DNA of 64,000 nt from NCBI GenBank assembly GCA_018266055.1, contig JAFDYT010000019.1, forward strand, positions 62,001-126,000, given 5' to 3'. Numbering within the stretch: the stretch's first letter is position 1; each line of letters starts with the position of its first letter. Of this stretch, positions 32,819 through 46,100 are shown in pieces. Source of the DNA: Bacteroidota bacterium (GTDB taxonomy: Bacteria; Bacteroidota; Bacteroidia; Cytophagales; Cyclobacteriaceae). The position numbers and the translations under genes are program-made. Under the pieces are notes generated by a model. The model did not search any database, was not told the origin of the DNA, and worked only from the letters and a program-made list of their open reading frames with translations.

Positions 32819-34039
32819 ATGAAAGGAAATTTTACAGTATTGGTTTGTTTCGTAGTAATGCTCGTCTCTTGCAAGGAGAGTGGTATTCCCGTAGCAACAC
32901 CTTCGACCTTTACTCATTACTATAATAATTTTGGCGACCAACTGGATGCGCAAGCCATCCTCGAAATTTCAGATGGGTTTATGATTCTGGCCAATTCCTC
33001 ATCCCATGGCCCTGTGCTGATCCGAACGGATAAATTTGGTAATCTTCAGCCGTCTGCTACCCCTGACAAATTGTTCAGTAAAAATTGGTACGCCGGTGGT
33101 TTCACAACCTTGAAAGATAATTCAGGGTACATGATGGTGGGCAGATCAGGAACCAAAATGATTCTTTTTAAAGCGGATGTAGATGGAAAGCCGACTGGCG
33201 ATTCGGCCGTTTATAACCTCAAAGGAAAGAACAACGAAATCTTAGATGTTGATGGATTGGCAATAGTACAAGGCCAAACGTCTGGTGATTTTTTTGTTGT
33301 TGGAAAAATCTCAAACTACTCAGACGATATGTTGCTGGCACGTGTGCTTGGTACCAAGCTTGATTCAGTTGTTTTTTATAAAACTTATGGTGCAGGAGGA
33401 AGTACGCTTGCCAACAGGATTTACCTTGACTATACTGAACAAAACGCCTACTGGGGTGGCACCAGGACAGATGCGAATGGTATTCACATGCGGTTTGTAA
33501 AGTCTGGTTTTATTTCAAATTCAACCTACTTTGATATCACCTATCCGATAGGCCAACTTGGTGACAAATTTTATGGTAATGACTTCTGTGCTTATGGCTA
33601 CGGTTTTGCTTTTGTAGGTAGTCACGTAGCGGCCAGTGGATTGTATGATTCAATCAGTTTCACAAGGGTAGGAGGGGATGGAGACGTTCAGATAAACGTT
33701 AAGAATTACGGGCTCGTTAATCCTGCGAGCCCAACCACTACATTTGAGCAATCGGCTAAACCTGGCAATTCCATCTGTTCCACGCAAGACGGCGGCACGC
33801 TAATTCTTGGAACCTTGGCTATGGACGCGCAAGGCACCGATACTGATTATTTTCTGATCAAACTTGATGGTACGGGCAAACAACAATGGTCCAGAACTCA
33901 CGGAGGAAAATACCTTGATAAAGGGGTCAGGGTGTTACAAGCTGCCGACGGCGGGTATATAGTACTCGGAACCACTACACTGGCAAACGTAAATACAGTT
34001 TTCCTGATGAAGACTGACACTCACGGTGATATTCAATAG
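32819..34039 (+). CDS. Beta-propeller lipoprotein
   Basis: A 406-residue lipoprotein. I start it at the ATG at 32819, 10 bp after the barrel gene, because the signal sequence VLVCFVVMLVSC with lipobox Leu-Val-Ser-Cys follows directly; the open frame extends 21 codons upstream but there overlaps the barrel gene. After the cysteine come repeated blade-like segments with a G(G/D)-(hydrophobic)4-G pattern (DGFMILANSSS, SGYMMVGRSG, GTLILGTLAMDAQGTDTDYF, GGYIVLGTTTLANVNTVFLM), consistent with a propeller of about six blades. Similar proteins occur beside surface proteins in this phylum; the ligand is unknown. The giant gene starts 71 bp later. Confidence 0.75.
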   Translation: MKGNFTVLVCFVVMLVSCKESGIPVATPSTFTHYYNNFGDQLDAQAILEISDGFMILANSSSHGPVLIRTDKFGNLQPSATPDKLFSKNWYAGGFTTLKDNSGYMMVGRSGTKMILFKADVDGKPTGDSAVYNLKGKNNEILDVDGLAIVQGQTSGDFFVVGKISNYSDDMLLARVLGTKLDSVVFYKTYGAGGSTLANRIYLDYTEQNAYWGGTRTDANGIHMRFVKSGFISNSTYFDITYPIGQLGDKFYGNDFCAYGYGFAFVGSHVAASGLYDSISFTRVGGDGDVQINVKNYGLVNPASPTTTFEQSAKPGNSICSTQDGGTLILGTLAMDAQGTDTDYFLIKLDGTGKQQWSRTHGGKYLDKGVRVLQAADGGYIVLGTTTLANVNTVFLMKTDTHGDIQ

Positions 34040-34110
34040 TACAGTATAGGTAATTATTTTTCAGAATTATTTTTTGAGACGATTTTAGTTTTTCACTAAG
34101 GAAAATATTT

Positions 34111-37100
34111 ATGATGAGAAGTTTACAGATTTCGCTTTTGTTTTTTGTGATGGTTGTTCTTAATGCCACACAAGTTTTTGCAACTCCGCCAACAATCACA
34201 CCATCTGGTCCTTCTGTGGCTGCTGTTTCAGCAACCTATGGCTATCCTTCGTCGAGTGTTTCATTTACATTTACGGCCTCAAGCTTGGCCAACGGCGAAA
34301 CAGTAACTATCGCAGCGCCTGCAGGGTTTGAAGTTTCGTTGACGGCAGGAAGTGGATACGCTTCTTCTGTCACAAAAAATGCAGATGGCACTGGAAACAT
34401 TTCTTCTACTTCAATTTTTGTTCGACTGGCGGCAGGTACCGCTGTGGGCTCTTATAGTGGTAATGTAACACTGAATGGAACAACCGCAAGTGCAAACGTA
34501 GCCACAACATCAAGTACCGTTAGTGCTAAGGCATTAACCATGAGCGGGCTATCGGTGCCAGCCAGCAAAGTTTATGACGGTAGCACCAGCGCTGTAGTAA
34601 GCGGAACTGCTGCCTTGTTATCATCTGAAGCTTTGGGTAGTGGCACTGGTGCGGATGGTAAACCCATCACTGGAGATGCAGTAAGCATCACAGGAACAGC
34701 GACAGGTACTTACAATTCAAAAGATGTAGCTTCTGCTACGACGGTAACTTATGGAGGTTTGAGTTTAACGGGTGCTCAAGCAGGAAACTATACTTTAACT
34801 ATTCAAAGCCCAGCCAGTGCTACCATTACTACAAAAACACTATCACTTGATGGGACACTGACAGCCAGTGCGAGTCGACCCTATAATGGTACTACGTCCG
34901 CCAGTCTTGCGGGTAGTGCAGTTCTCTTTGCTCCTGAAGCGGTTGGTACAGGAAACACTTCTGACTTTAAACCCTATACAGGCGATGTCGTAAGCGTAAC
35001 CGGTACACCCGTAGGCACATACAATTCGAAGGATGTGGCTACAGCTACAACAATTACTATTTCAGGGGTTAGCTTAACCGGAGCACAGGCTACCAATTAT
35101 TCTCTATTGATTGGTTCACCAAGCGCAACAATTACGGCGAAAGCATTAACAATGTCGGGGCTTTCTGTTCCTGCAAGTAAAATTTATGATGGAACTACAG
35201 CAGCTGTGGTAAGTGGTGCTCCTGCATTGCAGTCTTCTGAAGCCGCAGGAACTGGGACTACTGCAGATGGAAAGCCCTACACAGGAGATGTTGTAAGCAT
35301 TACTGGAACGGCGACTGGTACATACAACTCTAAAAACGTAGCCTCGGCAACCACAGTCACTTATGCCGGCTTAAGCTTGACAGGTGCTGATGCTACGAAC
35401 TATTCACTAACCATTCAAAGCCCGGCAAGTGCTACCATTACCACCAAAGCACTAACGATGAGCGGGCTTACTGTTCCTGCTAGTAAGATTTATGATGCAA
35501 CAACTGCCGCAGTTGTAAGTGGAACGCCGACACTTCAAACCTCAGAAGCTGTTGGGGCTGGCACTACGGCCGACGGTATCCCTTATACTGGTGACGCCGT
35601 AAGTATTACAGGTACCGCTGCAGGGACATACAACTCAAAGAATGTGGCTACAGCCACTACTGTTACGTTCAGTGGCTTAAGTCTTACCGGAGCTCAAGCA
35701 ACAAACTATTCGCTTACCATTCAGGGTGCAGCAAGTGCTACAATAACAACTAAAGCATTGACCTTAACCGGAGCCACTGTGGATAATAAGACATTTGATG
35801 GAACCACGGCCGCTACCATCAGCGGATCGGCCCTTCAATCTGCAGAGGCACCGGGTTCTGGTACTACGTCTGACGGCGTACCTTATACAGGTGATGTGGT
35901 GAGTCTTTCTGGCTCTGGCACGGGTACATTTTCAAGTACTGGTCCTGGTACTTCGATTTCAGTTACCGGTGCGGCAGGGTATTCACTCACCGGAGGCCAG
36001 GCTACCAACTATTCAGTGACACAACCATCCGGCTTGTCAGGAAATATCTTCTCAGCGAAACCAACGGCGCAATCTACCGCCATGGTGTTTTCAAGTATTA
36101 CCAATACAACACTAACAGTAAGTTGGACTGTTCCTGGAGCAGGAGGGGGTAACAACAGAATATTAGTAGTTAAGCAGGGCGGAGCACCAACTGCTCCGAC
36201 GAATGGAACTGCATCAACGAGCCCAACAACCTATACTGCCAATGCGGCTTTTGGATCAGGTTCTACCACGGCTGCGGGAAGTTTTGTTGTTTACATTGGC
36301 AACAGTAATACGGCTGCGATAACAGGATTGACTGCAAACACTTCGTATACTTTCAATCTTTATGAATTTAATAGTGCTGGTTCAGGAACCGAAAACTACC
36401 TGACCACAAGTCCTTTGACACAAAGTCAAACTACAGAGGATGAGCCATTGAATTATCCAACAGGACTTACTGCGACGGCAACAACGTCTGCAGGCAATCC
36501 AGTTATTACTTTGAACTGGACAGGATCTACTGGGTCACCAGCGCCTGCTAACTATTTGGTACTGGCGCGTGATGTGACCAATAGCGGATCTTTCCCTGCT
36601 TTTTCAGATGGTTCATCCGTGCCTGGCAATGACAATGATTTGAGTTCTCAAGGAAGTACTTGGAATGGTTCTCAGGTAATAGCGTTTGGTACGAACACCT
36701 ACAATGGTTGGACCAACAATAAACTAACTGCTGGAAATTTGTATGAATTTCAGATCAACCCTTATACCACGGCTGGAATAATTAATCCAGATTACAAGAC
36801 GACTCCTGCGGCACCGACCGTTCAGGTTTATACCGAGCCAACGGCATCTGCTTCCAATCCCACTTTTTCCAATATCACTCCCACATCCATTGACGTCACC
36901 GTTGCTGGCGGCACTGGACTTGGCGCTGTGGGTGGCTATATCGTAACGAGAAAAGTAGGTTCTGCTCCACTCACTGCACCAACGGATGGTACTGTTTACA
37001 CTACAGCTAGCACTATCGGAGGTGATCCGGTAGTATATGTCGGTCCGGCTACCACTTTCACAGATGGAAGCCTTACAGCGTTGACTAACTATTTTTATAA

Positions 37101-40100
37101 TGTTTATGTCTATAGCGGAACAGGAGCTTTAATCAACTATAAAACTACTTCGCCGGGCACTGCTAATACTACAACGCTGTGTACTCCGCCAGTCACGCAG
37201 GCAACCAACGTCACCTTCGGAACAACCACTGCAGGAACAATGGTTATAAACTGGACCAATGGAAGTGGAAACAACCGCATTGTAATTGTTAATTCATCGC
37301 CCATCACTTTTGTACCAAGTTCCGGAACATCTTACACCGCCAACACTGATTTTAGTTCAGGAACAGATTTGGGCGCAGGTCAAAAATGTGTTTATAATGG
37401 TTCTGGCAGTACCGTAACAATCAGTAACCTTAGCGGAGGTACCACCTACTATGTAGCTGTATTTGACTATAACAATACAGGAACATGTTATTTTAAAACT
37501 TCTCCTGCCACAGGTAATAAAGTTACGCCAAGTGCCTCTACCAACTCAACTTTTTCTGCGGGAGCAGGTGGGACATTAGCGTCAACAGTTACCACTCAAC
37601 CAGGCGAGGCTACTGTGTTTACATTTACTGCTACCGATGTGGGTGATGACGGGGTTTCTACCCGATTCACTCAATTGATTTTTAGGCCAGGTGCTGGTAA
37701 CCAGGTGACTGATTGGACTCAGTTGTTTGGAACAACAAGTCATGCGGAACTTTATGACAATGTGGGTCATGGCCCTGCACAACATGGCACAGCAATCATC
37801 ACAGCTAATACCATTACAATACCTTCCATCAGTGCTGGAGGAACTGGTACTTCACCGAGTGACCTCGGAACTATTGCTGATGGTGCAACAAGAAACTACA
37901 CCCTGAAAGTTTGGTTGCTCACCTCTCTTGGAGGAACACTTCCTTCAACTGTTGACAATAAACATGTAGAGTTTTCGATCACTGGAAGTGATGCCACGGC
38001 AGTAGCTACAAAAACACAATTTTCTGCAGCGACTACCACGAGTTCAGGCGCGGATCCAATTACAGTTACTGCAACTAAAATTAATATTAACCAGCAGCCT
38101 TCGGCAGCGGCACTTGCCTATGTGTCTTTGGCCACCCAACCTATTTTTGAGGCAACTGATGTTAACAATAATAGGGATTTGGACATCAACAATGCCATTA
38201 CAGTAACGACAACAAATCCAACTGACTTAGGCCCAAATAGCGCTCCTACCAATTTTGTGAATGGTTTGGCTAACTTTTCTGCCTCGGGATTTAATTTCCA
38301 TAATACGGGAACATCGACAATGGCGGTTGCAATAACATCACCTTCATTGACGTCGCCAAATTCTTCATCTATCACGGTAACAGCCACCACTACGCTTAGT
38401 AATTCTGTCACTTCAATGTCATCATCTCCTCTGATCAACAACACGACCGGAGTGATAAGTGGAGGCACAGCAACGAATGCCGTGTTGGGTTTTAGACTTA
38501 GTACCTCGGGATCGCCGCTAACGCTTTCGCAGTTGGTATTCAATTCGACCGTAAGTCCCACTAACCTTGTTCAGAACTTTAAGTTGTATAGCAACTCGGT
38601 GGATAGTTATACCGGAGCTACACAGATTGCCACATCATCATCACTCACGTTTTCAGGATTGAGTGTTGCGTTGACTTCAACACCAACCTATTTCTTTTTG
38701 GTGTGTGACGTGGATCCTTATTTCCCCACTGCAAGTCCAACGATTCAATTTTCTTTGCCGACATCGGGTGTTACTGTTTCCGCAGGAAGTATCAGCGGAT
38801 CTACGCAGACGGGAATAAATTATCTGCTGAATGATAATACCCCACCTGTACTACAAACCATAACAACTTTACCAGGGTTTCTCAATTCGTGGGCTACGGT
38901 GTGGCCTTACCAAATGACGACTCCTGCATATAATGGTAATACGGCAGATTTCTTAATGACCTTTAGCGAACCCGTGCTTGGGATGAATATTGCTAAGTTA
39001 ACCCCTCAGGTAAGTGGTTTGACATCCTATGCGCTTTTATCAGTGTCACCTGCAACCAGTTCAGGTGGAGCAGCTAGTTCACCCAGCCAATATTGGAGAA
39101 TTAGTTATGCAATTACCGGTTCCAATAATTCAGGGACCGTTAATGGAGGTTACGTCTATAGTGAATATTCAAATTCAATTCCTTACGTCACGGACGTAGC
39201 GAATAATCAGGAAACAACCAGCGTGCCATCCCGATTCATACCTGCACCTCCTGCCTCAGATTTTTATTATGTGGTATTGCCGAAGCCAACTAATCCGGTC
39301 AATCCAGTTACACTCAGTGCTCCAACAATCACAACAACGTCAATAACTTTGCAATGGACTCAGCCAGCCGCGCCGCTCGGACAGATCCCAACTCACTATT
39401 TAGTAAGAGCTAAAGAGTCGCACCTGAGCTTCCCGTCACCAGTTACAAATGGACAATTGATGCCAGATGATCCGGATGCCAGCGATGGTTATGTGGCGAT
39501 AAATGTGGCTAACACGGGGTATCCAGCTCTTAGCCCTTCGATTCTTTCAACGTCATTCTCGCTTAGCTCCGGAGTTAGTTATGATTTTGAAGTGTATGCC
39601 TATTCCAAAGGTTCTTATCCGGGCGCCGTGGAGGAAATAGATTATAACTCTACACCTGCAACAATAACTAAGACAACGCTTGTTGCAAACTCGGCATACA
39701 TTACCGCCGTTGCAGCAACGCCTACAATAAGCTCGCTAATTACCACTCAACCCTTAGCTCATGCGCAATTGACTCCAAACCTTAAGTTTCAAGTTACTGA
39801 CGAGGCTTTTGACCAGGACAATGCCCCCACTAAGTTTTCTGGTGTGATTGTAAGACAAGGTACAGGTAACTCAGGTGTCCTTGCCGATTGGACACAAGCA
39901 ATTGCTGGTGCCGAATTAACTGATGGTACGACCGTTATTAACGCATCTTCGATTACCGCAAACCAAATAATTTTTACCGGCATCTCTTCGACTAATCCTG
40001 GGGATTTAGGTTATGTGCCGGATGGAACTTTGCCTAAGACTTTTTCATTGAACATTTGGCTTAAGTCCTCTTTGGGAGGCACACTGCCCGTGTCAATCGA

Positions 40101-43100
40101 TGATAAACCATTTTCATTTCTGGTAGATCAAACAAGTTTTACACTGGATAATACATCAAGCAATCAGCTTAGTTCTACATTTCAAATATCTTCTTATAAT
40201 ACAGGCGCTGGAGCCAATGTGGTTAATGTAATTGCCTCGCAACTCGTTTACAATGTCCAACCAACCACACCGATAGGAGTCGCTTCACCCTTCCCTACGG
40301 CACCTGTAGTTTATGCGCTTGATGCGAATAGCAACAGAGACTTGGATTATACAAATTCAGCAACCCTGAGCAACACAGCCTCATTAGGTCAGTCCATCAA
40401 TAGTCAAAATTTTGCGGCTGGTGTGTTAACTCTCAGCACTTTTAACTTTACAACTGCCGGAGGCCCTACACAGCTTACAATTACTGGCACAGGTACACCC
40501 GTTGTAACACCCACAACAAGTACTGTCCCTGGAGGTATTACAACAGTAATTTCTAATTTGACAAAAATTACTGCCGGAGCAGGTGCAGAACCAGCAAGTT
40601 TTTCATCGTTAACAACAGCACAAAGCGGGGCCGTTTTGCCGCAAGTTAACGCAGCGTTGAATTTTGATTTTACTATTACGGATGATGTGGGGGCCAATAG
40701 TGTGACCAAGGCCGACAACGACGGATTGCCTACATTGTTTACTGCCTTGACTATTACTCAAGATACCAACAACGGTACCAATGGGGGAGGAGACCCATTG
40801 TTTGATGATTGGACCAATTCAATTGCAGGTGCATCCCTTACAGACAATCTTGGAAACACCATAACAGCAAGTTCTATCACGGCAACGACTATTAATTTTA
40901 CAGGAATTTCGACGGCTACTCTCGGATCTATTGGCGATGATGGAGCCAAGACTTATACCCTTAAGATTTGGCTGAAGAACCCAGTTAACGCAAGTCTATC
41001 TGATATTATTGATAACAAAGACTATGTGTTCGACATTGCGCAGACCAATATCACCATCAACCCAGTGGCCAATACATCCAGTACTTTCCAGGCCAGCAAC
41101 ACAACTTCAGGAGATACTAACAATAAGGTTAATGTCGCAGCGACACAACTTGATTTTACTACGCAATGGGCGGTTAATGCAAATCAAAGTTATGATGCTG
41201 CGTTAAGCCCAAGTCCAATTGCTAAACCTCATGATGCTAACGGCAACGTCGATATTGACTGGAGCACCGCAGCCTCGGTTACAACGGCTAATCCGGCGTT
41301 ATATCCGCCGGTAAATCTTACGGTGACGAACAACTTTATTGGAGGAACGAGGTATTATACTTTTGACCCCGCGCTTCAGATAGCTAGTTCGGGAGGTGGC
41401 GCAAATGGAGCAACAACAAATCTCGTTCTGTCAAGCGCCGGAATCCCGGTAGCAGGTAATGGAATTAGCAACGCGTTTAAACTAAACTATTCAGGTAACT
41501 CTGATATCGTTCAGGACAATACGTTTACCTATCCTACTAATATCCTTTATGCGTCCGCAAACAACCAGCAAATAGCGCCGCTAGCTGGCGGCACGGGTAT
41601 TGCATTAGAGCAGTTTTTAGTTCGTGATGGTGGTGCGGCTCATGCTGATTCAGATGGCTCCCCAACGATTTTGAATTCAATCACATTGGATGTCACCAAT
41701 TATCAAAATCTTCGTGAAATAGCTTTGTTCCAGGGGGGAAGTGGTGGAACCAACATAAAGGAGCTTTCGGTAGTTCCTGCGAACTATACAGTTATTAGTG
41801 CCAATGTAGCGCGGTTTGTGTTTAGTGGGTTCACCTTAACTGCGCCTAAAAATTCGAACGCCACGCTAACCGTGAAGGCAAGTTTTATCCCAACGGTTAC
41901 CGATAATCAGGTTGTTTCTTTTGTGGTTAATGCCGTTAGTGCAAGTGCAACAGGTAGTTCTCAATTTGCAAATACAACACCAAGCGGAATCCAAAGTACT
42001 GTCAGCGGAAACGACAACAAGATTGAGGTCGTGGCAACTAAGATTGCATTTACTACAGTGCCTGCGTCGGCTAGTTTAAATGTTCCATTCGCAGTGGTTG
42101 TGCAGGCACAGGATGCAAATTCTAATTTGGACGCGGATTACAACGGAACTATTTCATCTTACAATACTTCGTCAGGATCTTTTGTAACTACGAATAACCC
42201 TTCGGGCACATTCAGTGGTGGTCAATTTGGTTTCCCCTATACGGCTGGCCCTCCGGCTACAGGATTTCAATTTACAGTAGGTAATGGAAATACGACACTG
42301 ACGTTGAACAGTGGAGCGGCCAATACTGCTGGAGCAAGCGTTGATGCAGGAGCCATAGCTGGTACGTCTCCAAACATTAATGTTATTACCTCATTTGATT
42401 CATGGCTATACTTCGATCCGACATTTGCTTATACAACTCAGATCGATTTTGTTCCCTATCAAGGCAGTTCTACTACGAATGCTAGTTTCCCGCTCGCTAA
42501 GGTTATTCTAAGCGATGGGGGCGCACCAGGAAGTGCTACAAACCCGATACCTCCATACCTTCATAATCAGGCTTTAGGATCTCATGATGATACGGATGGT
42601 GCAGCGACAAGCATTTCAGACTTCACGATTTCGCTAACAAATTATCAGGACATTCAAAAAATTGGATTATACACAGTCGGCGGCGTTCAAATCGGGACAG
42701 ATCAAACTCCGGCGGCAACTGTTACATTCACTGGAATTAATTCATATTCTGCGCCTGACAATGATGCCATAGCTTATGTAATACGTGCTGAGTTTAAGTC
42801 AGCCATTGTCGATCAGGATCAAATTATTATGAAGATTACTAATGTAACTCATAATTCAGGATCTGATTTTCCGGCGGCTACGATTGGTGGTGTAGCAGGA
42901 GGGGATTCTACTCCTTCTACGATGAACTTCCTCGATGTTATCGCTACCAGTCTTGACTTTTTGACTCAACCGTCAACCTATGCGGGGATAAATGAGCCCA
43001 TTGGTATTAATCCGGCGACAACGCAGCCCTACTCGTATGGAAGCTCGCCTTATCTTACATCGATGCCTACGACTAGCGCAGGCATCGTTACTGCCAGAGA

Positions 43101-46100
43101 CAAATTTGCGAACGTAGATTTAACCTTTACACCGTCGTCATTAAGCATTACAGATGCTGCCAACAATCCACTTGGCTCGCCTAATATTTTTTCATTTAGC
43201 AATGGGATGATGGATCTGACGGGTATGACATACCATCAGGTAGGTAATGGTGCGGTCAAGATCGTAGCTCAAGTGACAACGCCTGTCTCACGAACAATTG
43301 ATTCTTCTGTTCCTTCGGGTATAGGTAATTCTAAACCCTGTAATACGGTTAATGTATTAAATGTTTCAGTCACTCAGAGTTATGCGGGTGTGGTACCCGG
43401 AAGTGGAAGTCCTCTTGCTGCCAGCTTAAAAGGAGGGCTGCAATCTCAAAATATTTTCGGACTTACCTTCACTGCAAATTCAACGGCTGGTGTTGAACCG
43501 AAACTAAAAGGCTTTACCATCGGGTTCAAAGACAAGAATGGTCAGAATTTAGCGTATGAGAATAACGGCGCATTTATATTCAAAAACTTGAATGTATTCA
43601 TTAATGGTGTTGCTAATAATATAACATCAACTGGTGGAGTATTGACAAAAGCCTCATCGACTAATACTCTAAATGTATATGATCAAATCATCGTGGATCT
43701 GTCGGCCCCGTCAGCCCAGGTTTCATTAAGTTCAGGTAGCGCATCTTTTTATTTGGTTGTTGACGTTGATGCAAATACCAATACAGGAACGCCTGCAATA
43801 ACTCCTTACTTTATTGATTCTGGTTGGGGTAATGCCGATGATCAGCATACTGTAGTCTCCAACGGTACAGCATCAGGATCATTTGATGGTAACCAATACT
43901 CATTTGCCTCAATTAAACCTCCTGTATTGCAAGCTGATATCAAGAAGTATCCTACTACACTTACTAGTCCATACGCAGGTCAGCCGAACGTGGACAAGTC
44001 GATAAGCTCAATTACGTTACAGTTTGACACTAATGTGGGGTCACTTGATGCCGGTGGTGCTGGTAACGCTGAATTGTGGAATAGATCGACAAATACGAAG
44101 GTGGCAGATATGGTGCTTCATTCCCCTCAAGTGAAAAGCAGTGTTGATATTCATAATACGGTTAGTCCGATCTATCCGACTTTAACCTTTGATTTAGTGA
44201 ATAAACCTGCGACGCTTACTGCAGACGAAGTTTATTTTGTAAAGATCATTAAGGGGCAATATGACCCCATCAATAACTTAGGTCATGGAATCGCTGATTA
44301 TGGATTGAATTTCTTCGGGGGCATTAGTGATAACTCCACGTTGTATTTCAAGATATCTAGCGCAATACCACCTGCTTTGATAGACGCCAAAAGCACTTTC
44401 AACACTACGACGTTGGGTACTTTAACTACTAAGTTTGATCGCGCGGGTACAAGCTATTTTATTATTGTGCCTTCAGGATCAACACCTCCAACATCAGGCC
44501 AGGTAAAAAGCCCTGGCACTTACCTGGCAGCGACGGTTGCAGCATCGGGTAATTATCCAATCACTGTTGTGAGCGGCTATCAAACCTTTACTTTCCCTGC
44601 GACCTTTGTTGCAGGAAATAACTATGACGTTTACATCTTCGCTGAGAACGACGCAGTGCCCAGCCCAGTGCCGGCTGCAGGTATCTACGATGGCACTTTC
44701 ACAGCAGGAGGTGGCGCAGGCCCGACGTTAGTATTATCGGGTATCGCAGCCTCACAAACTAGTGTTACTCCAAATGGTGGAGCGGGCCAATTGTATACGA
44801 TTTGCCCTGATAGTTATGTGACTATTACAAATCCAATGGTTGTAGGCGAAACGGGTAGTGTTTCGTTCTCTTCGCCGTCAGATCAAGATTTCAATGTGTT
44901 ACTACCTACAGGATTTGAATATGATGTTACAGTTGCGCCAAATATTCAACTTATTGGTGGAAACTTCCAGAACCTTAACAGCAGGCTTTACCCTAATTCT
45001 GCTAGTCATCCGATGTGGGAGTATAAATACATCAGTAATACTCTTTTGAACATTCGCTTCTTTAATAAGAATAATCCAGCCAACACACCTGACTTTATTT
45101 CGATTTCAGGAATTAACATTATTGGTAAATCTGGTGGTGCACAGGGTAATATTCAATGGTTCTATGGTAACAATGTATTTACTCCTACGGCTACTCCATA
45201 TTTTACCCTGGCGCAAATCGCCTTAGTAGGTAATTCAGCTCCTGATTTCAACAACTCATATTGGGCACAAAATAAACCGTTTCCTTCACCCAATAACCCG
45301 GCAGTAATTCAAGCCTTTAATAAGACGGTGAATACAATCCCTGATAATTTTGTCGATTCAAACAATCCAGGTGCAATAAGACTATTGCCTTCTTCTGGCT
45401 TTGCTCAAGGTGATTACCTCGCAAGTTATTTTAGTGGAAGTGGGGTTAGTGGTGATTTGTTTACACTCAACTCAGTCAGCACGGGAACGGCATTCAACAT
45501 TTCAATGACTCATACGGACCTCAATGGATGTACGACGGTTAGAAATGAGCAATATTTAGTTTATGATCACAACAGTCAGATCTCTTCGAAATTGGGAATA
45601 GCCACCTATGCTACGTCACCCGTATCACCTGCAGGAACAAAGCAAGACATTGTGAATAAAAATTTTCCTACCGGTGCATCAGGCCCAATCGTTTCTCCGA
45701 CTTTGTCCTCAACGGAGCTTGCAGGATATACGCTATTGAGATTGTCGGTTGATTTGCCAAGTTCTTCACTTGCAGCTTCGAGCATTCCCTTGTCGGGTGC
45801 GGCATGGAGAAATGTGGTGCACAAGACCATCATTGACAGTACTAATGCGCCTAGTTATACATGGGATTATAGTAAAATCCTAAATGCCAAAACACCTTTG
45901 CCAACAGGATATAGTGATGTCTACGATTACTATAAGAACACTACAACTTCTGGAAGTTTGAATGTCTATTGGTCAGGCGGTAAGCTTGGGACGATTCAAT
46001 ACACAGGCGCTTACCAAAGCACTGCGGATAATTCAGTTTACGTTCCGTTCAGACAAGACGTCGCATTATTCTTACCTGCGGTTCCGTTGATTGAAATTGT

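Noticed and set aside
34528-36057. Regular repeats as a CRISPR array
   Set aside because: The 306-bp units encode in-frame protein repeats without spacer structure; no cas gene is present.
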